Below, piece by piece: positions 1 to 11,337 of a DNA stretch of 64,000 nt. Every line of letters begins with the position of its first letter. Positions within the stretch are counted from its first letter, which is position 1. This stretch comes from Halocafeteria seosinensis (lineage: Eukaryota; Sar; Bigyra; Bicosoecida), in assembly GCA_001687465.1 (NCBI GenBank), contig LVLI01000263.1, positions 102,477 through 166,476 on the forward strand. The letters are read 5' to 3'. The notes beneath the pieces are model-generated. The model saw nothing but the letters and a program-made list of their open reading frames with translations, had not been told where the DNA came from and did not search any database. The position numbers were made by a program, and so were the translations under genes.

Positions 1-2763
1 TTGCGTATCCAGGCTCGACAGACTTCCGTGGTTTTGGCCAGGAGACACCTTTTTCATATGGGGTCTCTCAAACTGAGGAAGGAGACAAACCAGACCAATG
101 GGCTCAATTTCTGGGGGAACGTAAGGTTTTCACCTCTTCGTGTACTTGCAATGAGCGTCTGGTATTCATTCAAATGATTGGGGTGATAATCTGTTGCAGT
201 TCTTCATGATGAGCGGCCCTCTTCTGCACCCGCCGTGCAACAGCGACTGAAGCTCAACCAGGCATTTCGTCCTACTGCTCAGGATGACATATACGAAGAT
301 GTAAGTGGTCATGCAAGAGACTTCGGGAGGTGTTTTTCTCAAATGTAATATTTTCCGTTGCTCAGAAGGCTCGGAGGCATCCGACGTACTTCCAGTATTA
401 TCAAATAGCCAGAGCAAATAGTTCTGGGACGTCTGGAAATTGGGACCGATCTCTTCCGGTTTCATTGACGCACCAATTGCGCAACGTGTCGCTTGCCCCC
501 GTAACTGAGGATGTTTCCGATACCCAAACGAATCAACTTTCAGAAGAGTTGGGGGAAGAGTATATTTTACGCACTGATGGGCTGACGAGCTCTTTAGACT
601 CTTGGACGACGACTACGCCTTGTCTGGGATACCCCCGTGCCGCTTCATCCCCAAATCCCTCGACTCTGCATTCGAACGCAGTTGCTCGGCATCCAGACTA
701 CGCTCATGCTGGCATGCATGAGATGCCGATGCATTGTTCACCAGTCTCACAGTATTCTCCGTGGAACCCTAATGGATATCACATGGTGAGTCCTCGTGTT
801 GTCAGTGGATGTATGAATTCATCACTTGGTAATATTTGGCCTTCCGCAGCACGCTCACGCAAATCCTCATCAAGTAGCAGCGGGAGACTCTGGTTCGATG
901 CCGAGCATGAACAGTTATCCTCCAAGATACTTTCCTACATTTGGCCCTACTCCGGACCAAGAAGGGTACGCGGTCCGTCAGCAGCCTCCTCTGCCTCCAG
1001 GAGCCCCGCCTCCTGCTCCCGCTCCCCCAACAGAGCAGCATCATAGTGTGCAAGCGGCTTCTACGTATTACATGAACCACGCTCAGAGGGTCGTTAGCCC
1101 TCCTGGTCGGTATGTCGGCATTTCAGGGAACATGCAATCCCCACTCGACATGGTGTATGCAGCCGTCCAAACATGCGGTATTGACGTTTTACATACCGAA
1201 CAGCATTACAGTAGTAAAGAAGGTTGCTCCCCACAATTACTTGGCTCAGAGAGTACCTGGAGTTTGAAACAGTTTGAAAAAGTCCCTTTTCCTCCCACTT
1301 ATGTGCAAGGAAATGCAGTAGAATTTGCATGCGACCAGCTGGGCAGTCGCTATCTACAATATCTGATATGCTTTGGATCGCCGAGCATCCGCAACATGAT
1401 TTGGGATGAATTGAAGCACTCTGCGGAGTCTCTTGTTTTAGATCGCTGCGGGAACTATGTGGTTCAGAGGATATTTTTGGAAGGATTTCCTCACCACAAG
1501 TACGATTCTTCGATGATAGTTAGACCTTTTTCTAATCCATTCTTACCCTCTTTGTTGTGCTTGCAGAACGGAACTTGCACGTACCCTCATGCCTCAAGTG
1601 CTTAGCCTATCGCTTAACGCTTTTGGCTGTCGGGTAATCCAAAAGGCTCTTGAAGGACTTCCAAACTGTAAGTCGCGATGGTGCATGTGTGTATGCTTTT
1701 ACTGAGGGATGCTGAACGTCCTTTACAGTGGAACGAGTAGGACTAATTCGACAAGTTTCTGGGCATGTGCTTGAGTGCATCTTCAATGAACATGGCAATC
1801 ATGTCATTCAAAGAGCTATTTCAACGGTATGCTCCATCTTACGATTTTCGATCAAGTACCTGGGTAAATTCTTGTTTGTTTGTAGCAGGTGAAGGGTTCC
1901 GATGTTCAGTTTATTATTGATGCCGTATCCGAAGCGGCAGACTCTTTGAGCTGTCATATGTACGGTTGCAGGGTAATTCAAAGGATTATGGAGCATTGTG
2001 ATGTCCAACAAATCTCGCAAGTGTTAGACAAGATTATGGATCAGGCACTTTCTCTCTCAATGGATCAATTTGGTAATTTTGTAGTTCAACACATTCTGCA
2101 ATATGGCACAAGCAGACAGAGATATACGGTTGTGGAACCTCTTATCGGGCACGCTGTTGCGCTGAGTCGTCACAAATTCGCCTCACACGTAATGGAGAAA
2201 GCGCTTTCGGCGACCAATGGAGAACAAAGGAAGCGTCTGATCCAGTCGTTTATCGATCCATCTGATCTTCGCGAAAATCCGATCTTCGAATTGATGAACT
2301 GTAAATTAGGGAATTTCGTGCTCCAGAAGGCGCTCACTGTTGCTTCGCAAGGTTCGTAAACTGCGTCTTATTTGTTCCATAACACGTACAAGCACGGACA
2401 TTCTTCCCCGTTGCAGATCAACAAAAGTCACTGTTTGCTGTCATTCGACGCTACGCCGACTCAGCAGCTCAGTCCCCATATGGTAAGCACGTCTATGCGA
2501 AGATGCAGCAGCTTTTGGGGAGCGATGGAGCAAGCGAGTCGGCTATTGATACTAGTGGCTCTAAAGGGGTCTCTCAAGTGCGCCATGAGCGTGGGAAAAA
2601 CTTCCCTCAGGAGAAGAAAGCCCCCACGGGAGGCAGTCATGGAAGGGAGGAAGCTCGGAATCGAGGAGGTCGTGGCGAAGGACGAGGCCGTGGCCGTGGT
2701 CGTGGACGTGGCAGAGGAGGAGGCGGCCGCGCACGTGGAAACAAGCGAGACCCCAATGCGTAG
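1..2763 (+). CDS. PUM: Pumilio-family RNA-binding protein (5' partial)
   Basis: Sequence-specific 3'UTR-binding repressor of the PUF family. The gene enters from the left edge. Eight exons fit: <1-120, 200-300, 366-785, 850-1499, 1567-1667, 1729-1826, 1889-2351 and 2417-2763. The N-terminal part is a low-complexity, Pro/Ser-rich region. The C-terminal part holds eight PUF repeats whose base-reading residues are visible in order: SRYLQ, NYVVQ, CRVIQ, NHVIQ, CRVIQ, NFVVQ, SHVME, NFVLQ. Read with the known PUF code this is the classic Pumilio set, predicting a UGUAUAUA-type target. A final helix (YGKHVYAK) caps the array. The extreme C-terminus is an RGG/GRGRG tail ending at the TAG at 2761. Family assignment is firm; the missing 5' exons lie outside the window. 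Confidence 0.93.
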
Positions 2764-2989
2764 AGTCACACTATTAGGGTCCATGGATCGAACCCAGTAG
2801 TTCATGCCTGCACATGTGAAGCCGAGCTTCACAAAGCGTCATGTCAATGTCATGCATTTTATGTTATATTGCGAGTAGTACTAGTACCTAGTACCGCCAC
2901 TCGAGTCTCGATGGTTTGTAAAGATAAGAATGTAAACAGTCTTCGTGTGGCTCCTATGTTGTGTAGTGTATGATAGTAACCGTGCCTCG

Positions 2990-5326
2990 ATGAGCAAGCG
3001 AGGGAGAGACGATGGACGAGCCTCCGGCTCATCCTCCTCCAGTGCCTCTCGTACTCAGTACGCTATACTCAGGCCGTGGATCGCTACAGTACACAAAATG
3101 CTGCGCAGTAAAGAATCTTCATCCATCGGGAGAATGGATGCAGATGCTCTAGTGCGTAAGGTGAAGCACCCTAAGAAGCTCAATGGCGACTCAGTAATCC
3201 CCAGTGGACATAATTGCCCTGTACAGTATTTTCAGTCCCTGGCACCCGAATATTCGACGTTCTATAAGTGCCACTCGTGCAATATGGACAGAGTATGTGC
3301 GTTCTGTGTGCAGCACTGCCATCAGCAACATGTTATCACATTGGATTCCTCCCGAGAAGATACCTGTGACTGTGGGATACTGCACCACCCGGGCCCAGAA
3401 CTCTCAGGACTTAAGCATGGCAGAGTCAAAGCCATTCACCGAAACGCAACGAGGATCACGATTGGGATGGTAAACTTACTCTTCTCTCTAAGGTGGAACG
3501 AAAACGATCACCTGACTACATTAGTCGATCAAATGACCTGGCAAGGGCACATCACTGTGGCGGCGGTTCTCAGCCTGATCCGGCGATTGGTGGGAGACAC
3601 GCTACCTTCCCCGAATTTGACACCTCTGGTGACGCAATTGCGAAACAGCAAGATTCTTAGGTGCTCTAAAGCCGGATCTGAAAACGCTCAAGCTTCCTGC
3701 CGCCATCCTTGGATGCATATTGTGTTTGTACTGATGGCTCATTGCGGGAAGATGCAACAGTGGGGAAAATTCAGTCTCGGAAACGGTACATCATTTGATC
3801 CGATAATTTTGTGTGCTCTCTCGAAGTATGGAGGTAAGATTGATAGTACTCCCGACACCCAGGGAATATCTATGCGGCAATGCGCTAAGTGGCCTCCTGC
3901 ACCACTCGTTGCCACTGAACACCCGATCAAGACTGGCGAGGTTCTAGAATTCACAGTACAGCGAATATTGGAGGATAAGGCTGATTTTGACATGCTGGAT
4001 AAGTATAATAATTGCTATCCCACTTTATTCAAGACTTCAATTTCGAGCAATGGAGATGATTACCGTAAGACTGCGGGACATGGTCCACCAGCTTCAGTAG
4101 AGTCCCAATCTCAAAGTGCTAGCAGCGGGGCCGAGGGAGATGAAATCGACCTTTACGAGCAGCTTTTGGGAGATGTTGCCGATGAGGATACACAAGATCA
4201 GCAAGCCTCTGATGATCGAAAGGAGATACCTCCAGGCGTCCACGGAGGAAATGAAACTGGCACACCCATTAGCAGCTTCACGATGGAACCGTTTAGCGAA
4301 GTTGCTCTGCGAAACAATTCATCAGGAAGTACATTGGTGATATCTTCCAGGGAAGATCTTGAAAAATTGGGTGGTTTTTTGTTCGAAAGGGTTTACTACT
4401 CTGCCCCTCATTCATTTGTAGCCTCAGTTTTCTTTCGTGTTGATGGAGAATCCATGTCCGTTGTATCTTTCTCATTTGAAGAGGTGAACATATCTATTGA
4501 CGTAGTCCAGCTTGTCCAGGAGAAGCTTGCACGGGAAAACAGAACTACGTCAGCAGTTCCGAATAAATCCGATACTGGCAGTTTGACAGAGAGCGTTCTA
4601 CAACCGCTTGCTTCCTTTTTCCTGGCACCGTCAGTGATTAAAGTCGGATATGGTATCAAACGGTCTCTGCTAGTCCTTGAGGAGGCGTTTGGACTTTATT
4701 TGGTCAATGTGTTTGATGTTTTGAGCGCCTGCTATACCCTGAACTGGCGTTCCGAAACGAGCCACTTGGGCTATTTGATACCCTACTTTTTTAATGTTGA
4801 CTCTCTATCAGGCCCTTGGCAACAGTTTCTCACCACCGTGGACCGGGATACATTCGTTTGTGGCATTTCTGCAGAGGGTACATCTGAGGATACAAAATCG
4901 TCAAGTGAAGAACTCTACTTCTGTAGTTTGTTGGCTAGGATCCTCCACCCATTAGGTGAATCAATGTGGACGCGTCTAGTACATGAGGATGTTTTTCCGC
5001 GTAAAGTGCGTTCCAGAGAACACATGGAAGAATTATATGGTTACTATGGCGTCTCAGAGGAAGAGAAAGTTTCCAACTGCGAGGTATGGCCCGGCGTGAA
5101 AATGCGGTACAGTATTGGGGAAACGGCGAAGTCCTCCAGCGGTACCATCTATGAGGCTCTCATACGGAGTCACCTCCAAGTCCTCAACCTTAGCAGAGAC
5201 CAGGATGACATCTGTAAGGGACCCGTTTTCATACCACCATGGTATAGTGTCTGCAAAAATTGCCATCGACGTGGTCATTTCCATGTCGATTGTCCTTCTC
5301 TACAAGGACTTTTTGGGAGCTATTAA
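2990..5326 (+). CDS. UBR-box protein with RRP6-like exonuclease fold and zinc knuckle
   Basis: Single-exon protein of about 778 residues. A UBR-type zinc finger spans about residues 73-130: a Cys/His series including CHSC, CAFCVQHCHQQH and CDCG. UBR boxes bind N-degrons in ubiquitin ligases. Residues about 448-600 resemble the DEDD exonuclease fold of RRP6/EXOSC10, including a VDGE exo-I-like motif and the stretch FGLYLVNVFD that matches the exo-II strand. The exo-II Asp is replaced (KRSLLVLEE) and no clear Y-x3-D exo-III motif is seen, so catalysis is doubtful. Residues about 754-767 form a CCHC knuckle (CKNCHRRGHFHVDC). An in-frame ATG at 2945 would add 15 unremarkable residues; I chose 2990 (MSKRGRDD). 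It sits between Pumilio and CNOT4 genes. The UBR call is fairly secure, the RRP6-like call moderate. Confidence 0.8.
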   Translation: MSKRGRDDGRASGSSSSSASRTQYAILRPWIATVHKMLRSKESSSIGRMDADALVRKVKHPKKLNGDSVIPSGHNCPVQYFQSLAPEYSTFYKCHSCNMDRVCAFCVQHCHQQHVITLDSSREDTCDCGILHHPGPELSGLKHGRVKAIHRNATRITIGMVNLLFSLRWNENDHLTTLVDQMTWQGHITVAAVLSLIRRLVGDTLPSPNLTPLVTQLRNSKILRCSKAGSENAQASCRHPWMHIVFVLMAHCGKMQQWGKFSLGNGTSFDPIILCALSKYGGKIDSTPDTQGISMRQCAKWPPAPLVATEHPIKTGEVLEFTVQRILEDKADFDMLDKYNNCYPTLFKTSISSNGDDYRKTAGHGPPASVESQSQSASSGAEGDEIDLYEQLLGDVADEDTQDQQASDDRKEIPPGVHGGNETGTPISSFTMEPFSEVALRNNSSGSTLVISSREDLEKLGGFLFERVYYSAPHSFVASVFFRVDGESMSVVSFSFEEVNISIDVVQLVQEKLARENRTTSAVPNKSDTGSLTESVLQPLASFFLAPSVIKVGYGIKRSLLVLEEAFGLYLVNVFDVLSACYTLNWRSETSHLGYLIPYFFNVDSLSGPWQQFLTTVDRDTFVCGISAEGTSEDTKSSSEELYFCSLLARILHPLGESMWTRLVHEDVFPRKVRSREHMEELYGYYGVSEEEKVSNCEVWPGVKMRYSIGETAKSSSGTIYEALIRSHLQVLNLSRDQDDICKGPVFIPPWYSVCKNCHRRGHFHVDCPSLQGLFGSY

Positions 5327-5394
5327 GAGGGACTTCTAGCGAAGGTTACGACTGTACCTCTAGTGTATCAAGATGTCCATTATTCTCTTATATT

Positions 5395-7443
5395 CTACAT
5401 TCTGTTAAAAGCTCCGGGAACTCCGGAGTTATAGTTCGGGTTATGTCCCGGTGCACCGGGCTGTTGCTGGTACATGCCGTATCCCGTCTGATAGGGAGGC
5501 ATTCCGAAGGAGTTCCAACCGGTCGGCTGTTGTTGTCCCTCTGCTGCACCGTTTATAATGTTCATTCCTTGAACTCCGCCATTTAAATCCACACTGTTGA
5601 GTGCCTGAGGAAGCTTCGAAATGTCCCCCGTGCCAGTCGCTGTCCACGCGCTATGATTAGCGGCAGATGGGTCCGTCACACCAATCGCTGCAGGGGTGAA
5701 TGTTTCAGCACCAAGGCCAAACTTTCTAGAGTCAGCATTACCGGCAAAGCTGTTCGGTACTCCGATTTGGGAGGCAGGGACAGAACGTTCCTTTGAGCTA
5801 TTTGCAGACGCCAAGTCTGCGACAGGTGCTTTTCTGGAAGCTTCCTTCGACTGATTTCCCATATTTCTCTGTAGCCCCTGAAGCTGGTAGTTCAAAGAAT
5901 CTATTAAAATTCGGCTCCCCCATTGGATTGGGTCTCCACTGTCGACGCTCGTCCCAACCGGAGTCGTCAATGTCGACGGTAACGAGAAAGATATATTACC
6001 CAAAGGGGCGGTGAGCGGGCTAAAATCTTCAGTGTAATTCCCCGACAACGCAAGAGCAGTTAATCTGGAACGCTTACTCAAGAGCTCACCGGGCGCAACT
6101 ACTACTTCCCCGTCTGCTTCAGAACCACTATCCGGACTTGAAGAAAGGACAGCATCGTCCCGACTAGGAATTTGCTGAAATCGAGAATTTGCTTGCTGTT
6201 GTCTGAAGTTTTCAGATCGCTGTTGAAGTATCGCATTCGTCGCTTGCCTATCATCTAGCTCGCCATACTGTCCTTCACTACTCCCATTTCCGTAGTCAAC
6301 CACTTTTATCGGGGCCGGAAAAACAGCACGAGGTTTCCCGTTCTTTTCGATAACTTTTGCTCCTTCAGGAATACCAGGGTGTGCAATTTGTTGGAAGTTT
6401 TTACCGGCCTGCATTTCCTCCTTTGTAAACGATGGAGCAACTTCATCGACGTGATGTAAGTACAAACACTCAGGATTGTGACATGGTCTTCCTTGTAAGA
6501 ACTGGTGACAATACTTTGTGGTTCCATACATCGCCCTGCAATAGTGCCTGATGGTTAAGCATTTGTACTAAAAACAGGGAAAAAGCACAACGTACTTAAT
6601 GACCCGGCCATTGTACGTAAAACCATCGAGAGCCCTGATAGCACATTCAGCATCTTCCCTGCATGTGAAAGTGATATAGGCACATGCACTATCGGGCCTT
6701 CCTGTACTTTCCCCTATCTTCCTGTTGACGACAATTTTTTTGATTTTGCCGTACTGTCCAAAGTATTCAGGTCTTCTCAGTAGCTGCAGTCGAGAACAGG
6801 ACGTCACAACAAAATGGACACCTAAAACCACGCTACGAAAATGTTTTGCTTACAGATTCCCTCGCAATACTCATCGGCAATCCCACTACGTATACCAGGT
6901 TCTTCTGTAGCACTCGAACACCTCTTAAACGCGCTCTGTCCGCGGGCGGTATTGTTCGTGCCACGCTGGCACCTGTATTCGATTTCCTCTGTGGATCTCC
7001 CTGATTAACGCCAGAGGTTCTCTCACTGTGACATATCGCGGGCGTAAACGATATGCAAACGTTAATACAGTCCCACCACTACGCGAGACTTACCCGGCTG
7101 CTGTACTGTCTCCGTTTAGGGATGACATATCCTCAGAACCACTGCCGTTCAGTCCACTACTACCGTCAGCATTCATCGCTTCCATCTCCGAGGGATCTTT
7201 GAATTGAGGGTTCTCCGAGTATATCTCCCTACATGCCGGGCACCGGCTATTGCCTTCTTCTCTTATTCTCTTCCAACAAAACATGCATACTTGGTACCCA
7301 CATTGGCAGGGGAAGAACCGTCTGTCCTGTTCATCCCACGCCTCACAACATATCGGGCATACTTCCGAGTCACCTTGTATCTGTTTGTTGGTGATATTCA
7401 CCAGCTCCTTGGCAATCGTAGCGCTACTCGCAGCTGTGACCAT
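5395..7443 (-). CDS. CNOT4: CNOT4-like E3 ligase (RING-RRM-C3H1)
   Basis: Ubiquitin ligase subunit of the CCR4-NOT complex (NOT4/CNOT4), acting in mRNA decay and co-translational quality control. Four exons on the minus strand fit: 7443-7094, 7025-6854, 6783-6596 and 6535-5395, giving about 616 residues. The N-terminus has the C4C4 RING typical of NOT4 (CPICCEAWD, PCQCGYQVCMFCW, RCPACRE). The RRM follows (NLVYVVGLP, RPEYFGQYGKI, AYITF, ALDGF), then a C3H1 zinc finger (CHQFLQGRPC, CLYLHH). The long C-terminal half is Gln/Asn/Ser-rich and looks disordered, ending GAFNRM. All junctions preserve frame and restore the conserved order. The domain trio is diagnostic. Confidence 0.93.
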
Positions 7444-7841
7444 GGTTCACTGTCTGTCTGTCGAAGTGCAACAATGTCTCTGCCCCTGTTCACTTCTACT
7501 ATCCAAGAGTCACCTGCACACGCAGTTTCATCATAAGCCAAACATGAAAGTAAGGAGGCACAAAAGTGAATATACCATCTAGAACATGTGATAGACCGAG
7601 TTTTTGCGCCCCACTATAAACCCCACAAACTCGTTGTCAAGGACTCATCCATACAAGCGGTCATTTCATACAAGCATTACCTCCTATGTTAGACCTTCCC
7701 ACAGTCATTTATCCCAAGTTTTCCACAGCATACCAACGGAATGCCCTTTCTTGCAGGCTCCCGATGTCTCAACTCGCCCTCCCCCTTGGCCTTCCCCCGG
7801 AAATATTTTTTGTAGTTTTATCCCTAATCCCAACTTCTTAA

Positions 7842-8093
7842 GAACTGCAAGACACTCCTGAAGGGGGGCATTACGTACCTTTACCACATATATCTGTGTC
7901 CACAGGTAGGTGGGGGATATACAATACTATCCCATCTGTCAGTCTGATCTGGGTAGGTTCACGCCCTGCGAGAACTATCGCCACAAACATGGCTGGGGTC
8001 CAATCGTCCCGGCACCTCGGACGGTGCAAAGTTGAAGTTACGAGTTCAACGACGGACGAAGAACTGCGAGACACAGTAAAGCGCTGCAAGTAG
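7842..8093 (+). CDS. Possible small or terminal exon, unknown product
   Basis: An open stretch of about 83 codons follows an AAG acceptor-like site and ends at TAG 8091-8093. Its last part (KVEVTSSTTDEELRDTVK) has the charged, helical look of a genuine protein C-terminus. An upstream open segment starts at an ATG near 7686, but no donor/acceptor pair joins it cleanly. I do not recognise a family. It could be a last exon whose upstream exon I failed to find, or chance. Confidence 0.22.
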   Translation, partial: ELQDTPEGGHYVPLPHISVSTGRWGIYNTIPSVSLIWVGSRPARTIATNMAGVQSSRHLGRCKVEVTSSTTDEELRDTVKRCK

Positions 8094-8107
8094 TTAGTTA
8101 GTTAGTT
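8091..8107. repeat. TAGT tetranucleotide microsatellite
   Basis: Four tandem TAGT units lie directly at the end of the small open stretch and upstream of the TMEM175-like start. It is a short simple repeat with no clear function. Confidence 0.7.
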
Positions 8108-8238
8108 GTCCGGGTTGATCGTTGAATCGAGTTCGCGTAAGCAACTCGGAGGGTGTCTCATCTTGTTCGTCAGGGTTTGAATGGACAGTGGACTGCAGCA
8201 GCAGATTTGTGTGGCGTGTCTGGGAACATAACATCGCA

Positions 8239-10518
8239 ATGGTCGTCTCTGTGGACAGATTCCTCGCCTTTTCCGACGCATACTTTGCCATCATCGGTAA
8301 GCAGCTTGCGTTTTCATTGGTGCAGAACCTGTGTGCTTCTCGTAGAGAGAGAGAGAGAGAGGTCAGAGTCCCAACGTTGTGTGAATTTCACAAGCGTGGT
8401 TGATTACTTACAGCTACTCTCATGGCGAACCATCTCGTGCAACTCGATGAAAAGACAGTGGACAAAATCAGATCCTCGGGGACCAGCTTTACTTTAGGAG
8501 ACGCAATTGAAAACAATTTGGCTGGTGTCGGTATATTCTTTGTCACATTTTTGCTGATCGCCAAAGTCTTTGATGAGCACGCCACAGAGATGACAAACAT
8601 CCCACGAATTCGTCCTGCGACAGTGACGGCACATATTATTGGCTTTTATCCTAGCGTTGGATTTCTGCCTGCGACAACGGCGTTCATATCTCTCTACTTT
8701 AGGGACAGCATTTACTCTTCAGTTCTGTTCTTTGTGAACCTGTTGGTGCTGGATATGGCTCGCGCATGGGTGCACCAGTCTCTAGTGAATCACAGCGACT
8801 GTGGAATCTTGGTACTATCAAAAGGAAAGATGGTTGTGGGACACCCTTCGTTGAAAGATTTCTTTGACGTAGGAAGTATACCGTTGCTAGGCTCCGTAGC
8901 GTCCAAGTACATCTGGCTTACTACTGCTGTTGAAGCAACATCCCTGACTATTTGCATCGTGCTTGCAGTGCTTACAGGGGTGAAGCAACCCGGACAGTAC
9001 TGGACAATACCGATTTATATTGTCTTGATACTCTTCGATGGTAATATTGCCGACTATCTCTGTTATCGCTGGATTCCACAGATAAACCAAGCGGCGAATC
9101 TGTTGTCCACTGGAATTGTACCAGCGCTCAACACAGAGGATGATAACAGGAATCGAATATCAGAAGCAGACATTGAAGATTATGAAAACTATTCGGATAA
9201 CTTGCAATATACTCGTCAAGACGCTATCCCAGGTGAATATTACGTACAGTCGGCTGTAAGTACTTCGTTCGTCCGTGTCCCATGGCAGAATAACGAGGAA
9301 GCCTTGTTTCGTTAGCTGCAGGCAAGCAGTTTTGGTACGTCGCACTCACTAACCTTATTCAGCTTGTAGTCTTCACCGGAAAACACGCTATATTCAGGCC
9401 TTGATCGGCTGGTAGCGTTTGCGGACGGTGTGTTCGGTGTGGTAGCAACACTGTAAGTGCACTTGAGTATATGATAGAGAGTTGTCACTTTACTTAAACT
9501 GTCGCTTGGTCGTCACAGCATCATCCTCCAGATTAAACCTGAAACTGGAGCTCACGGGCAACCTGTTGAGTCGTTCAATACGTATTTACACCGACACTTT
9601 CGGGAGCTTATTAGTGCATTTGCCGTTCTCATGCTGGCAGCGTCTTTGTGGAATATGCATGCTACCCTTGTTCGAACAATGAGAATGTAAGTGTATTCCA
9701 GCTGGTTGTACTGGATCTCTCTCTGTCTCTCTCTCTCTTTCTCTGCATTACTTGTCGTCGAAACTCAGGTCGAATGATAACGTTGCTCGCCCATGCTACC
9801 GAGTGAATATGTACGTGCTATGGTTTCCTCCTGTCGGCAACGTGGGTCGAAGAATTCTTCATACATCGTTTATTGAAACAGGCTTATCCTGTCTGTGAGT
9901 GGGATTCTTCCTTTCTCGTTCTCTCTAGTGATCGATTTTCCTAGCGACTATCTTTCTGCGTAAGTCACTCCCGTTCTCCTCTGGCAGAGTTTACTACACT
10001 AACCCAGTCGGTCATTCAGGTTGATTATTGGTATAGTTCTGCTTGTAGTCTCCCTAGGCTTTCTAATGTTCTTGATCCACGTGACGTACAAGTTCCGGAA
10101 GCACCAAATGAAGTCAAATGCTGTTGAAGCGGAGTTGTTGGACAAACCCCTCCGACAGTCAGCTTCGGAGAATGAACAACAGGAACGGGAAGCTATCTGC
10201 TTTAAGCGCCGAAGCAATCAAGTGAAAATAAAGCTATCGTTATTGATCCTCGGAGCCATTATCCTCATATGTTTAGGCTTAGCGGGTGGTGAGGGAGATG
10301 GGAAAATCCACGAGTGGGTGACTACGAGTGTCCTCATCATCTTGGTACTAGGACTGGCTACAGAGCTACGTAAGTTGCTTATTGACAATCATAGCTTATC
10401 CCATTTACTCTGAGATGCCCTGGAACTTGCAGTTGCCGAGAGCATCCTACAATGCTCTAGAAAGGTATTTGGGGAAGAAGATGAAGATATTGATCTCTCT
10501 TTGACTGGACGTACGTGA
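8239..10518 (+). CDS. TMEM175/DUF1211-like potassium channel, intron-rich copy
   Basis: Endolysosomal-type K+ channel family (two repeats of about six helices). Eight exons fit: 8239-8296, 8414-9255, 9370-9452, 9519-9686, 9769-9810, 9882-9959, 10020-10369 and 10433-10518, giving about 568 residues. Each repeat opens with the family's pore-helix signature: DRFLAFSDAYFAIIATLM at the N-terminus and DRLVAFADGVFGVVATL at the start of repeat two, the latter followed by LQIKP. Multiple hydrophobic helices follow in each half. Exon joins were checked against the paralogue downstream; for example VNM-LILSVSGILPF aligns with VNGVVFSWVGLIPF there. Intron 1 holds an (AG)n tract and the intron after exon 4 a CT-rich tract. 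The last exon and stop are less certain, because a GTGAGT donor overlaps the stop. Confidence 0.85.
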
Positions 10519-11337
10519 GTACACGGTCTCGCACCGGTTGCAGTAGTTGAAGGCTTAACAGTAAATGCCGAGGTGAGAACGGAAGATGGAAGTATTGATC
10601 CGTCTCGTTCTGAGGCTCGCATCCCCAACCTCCCGAGGATGTGTTCCAACTAGGTTTCGACAACCAAAGTAGGTGCGATGAAACAAAGGGACACCGATAA
10701 ACATTGTCGAAACCCAGTCTGATTCATTAAGCTGCCGTGAAATCCCAGCAGTTGGGCATGTTTCGACAACAGTCGATCGCTGGCAGTACTAGTTTGTATA
10801 TCGAATCATTTGTGCTCGTTGGATTGTAAGGATGCTCGTACTTGACTCGATCGTTTCCTTTAGTGGGTTGATTGGGTAAGCAGTTTCGGGACAGACGTAT
10901 TTTCCGGCCTCTGGAGAATTGGACCTGATTCGCCGTAAATCCCCACTTTCTGCAATTATAGGACTATTGCAATTCCCTTTTGCAGTAGATTACAAATAGG
11001 CAGTCCTTTAAGCGAGGCTTCAAAGTGGGGCCATGCGCAATTCATTGATAGGGGCCACAAATAGTCCACGAACCAACGAACACCATTCATGCATCCGCGT
11101 TCAGAACTTCAACCCCTATGAACTCTGTGTACCAGACTGTACCACCAGTATAACTGTGTGAGAGACTGCCGCCAGGTTGAAGTACGAGGTACGCTCCTCA
11201 TTAGAATACTCCAACATAGAGTGCAATACCCATGGGCCATAGTATTGGCTACCATGTCAAGATGCCTCGATCTGCGAGTCAGTGCGTACGCGCAGTCGCG
11301 GCTCAAAAGGGTTGATTGGCCTTGGCATCCACTAAAG
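10519..11337. other. Intergenic spacer between tandem TMEM175-like genes
   Basis: About 0.8 kb with no coding domain, RNA gene or obvious repeat. Only short unsupported open frames are present. It presumably holds the 3' end of the first copy and the promoter of the second. Confidence 0.5.

Larger units (their letters stand above)
7444..8238. other. Intergenic region between CNOT4 and TMEM175-like gene
   Basis: Divergent spacer that should hold promoters for both flanking genes. It contains a pyrimidine-rich stretch near 7660-7790, a plus-strand open stretch at 7842-8093 (listed separately) and a short TAGT tandem repeat. No tRNA and no recognised coding domain were seen. Confidence 0.5.

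Noticed and set aside
2945-2989. Upstream in-frame ATG of the UBR/RRP6-like gene
   Set aside because: It adds 15 residues without family features; the ATG at 2990 starts a typical polar N-terminus, so 2990 was preferred.
9718-9742. CT-rich tract as a possible regulatory or triplex element
   Set aside because: It lies just upstream of an acceptor and is best explained as the intron's polypyrimidine tract, as are the similar tracts in the FabI gene and TMEM175-like intron 1.
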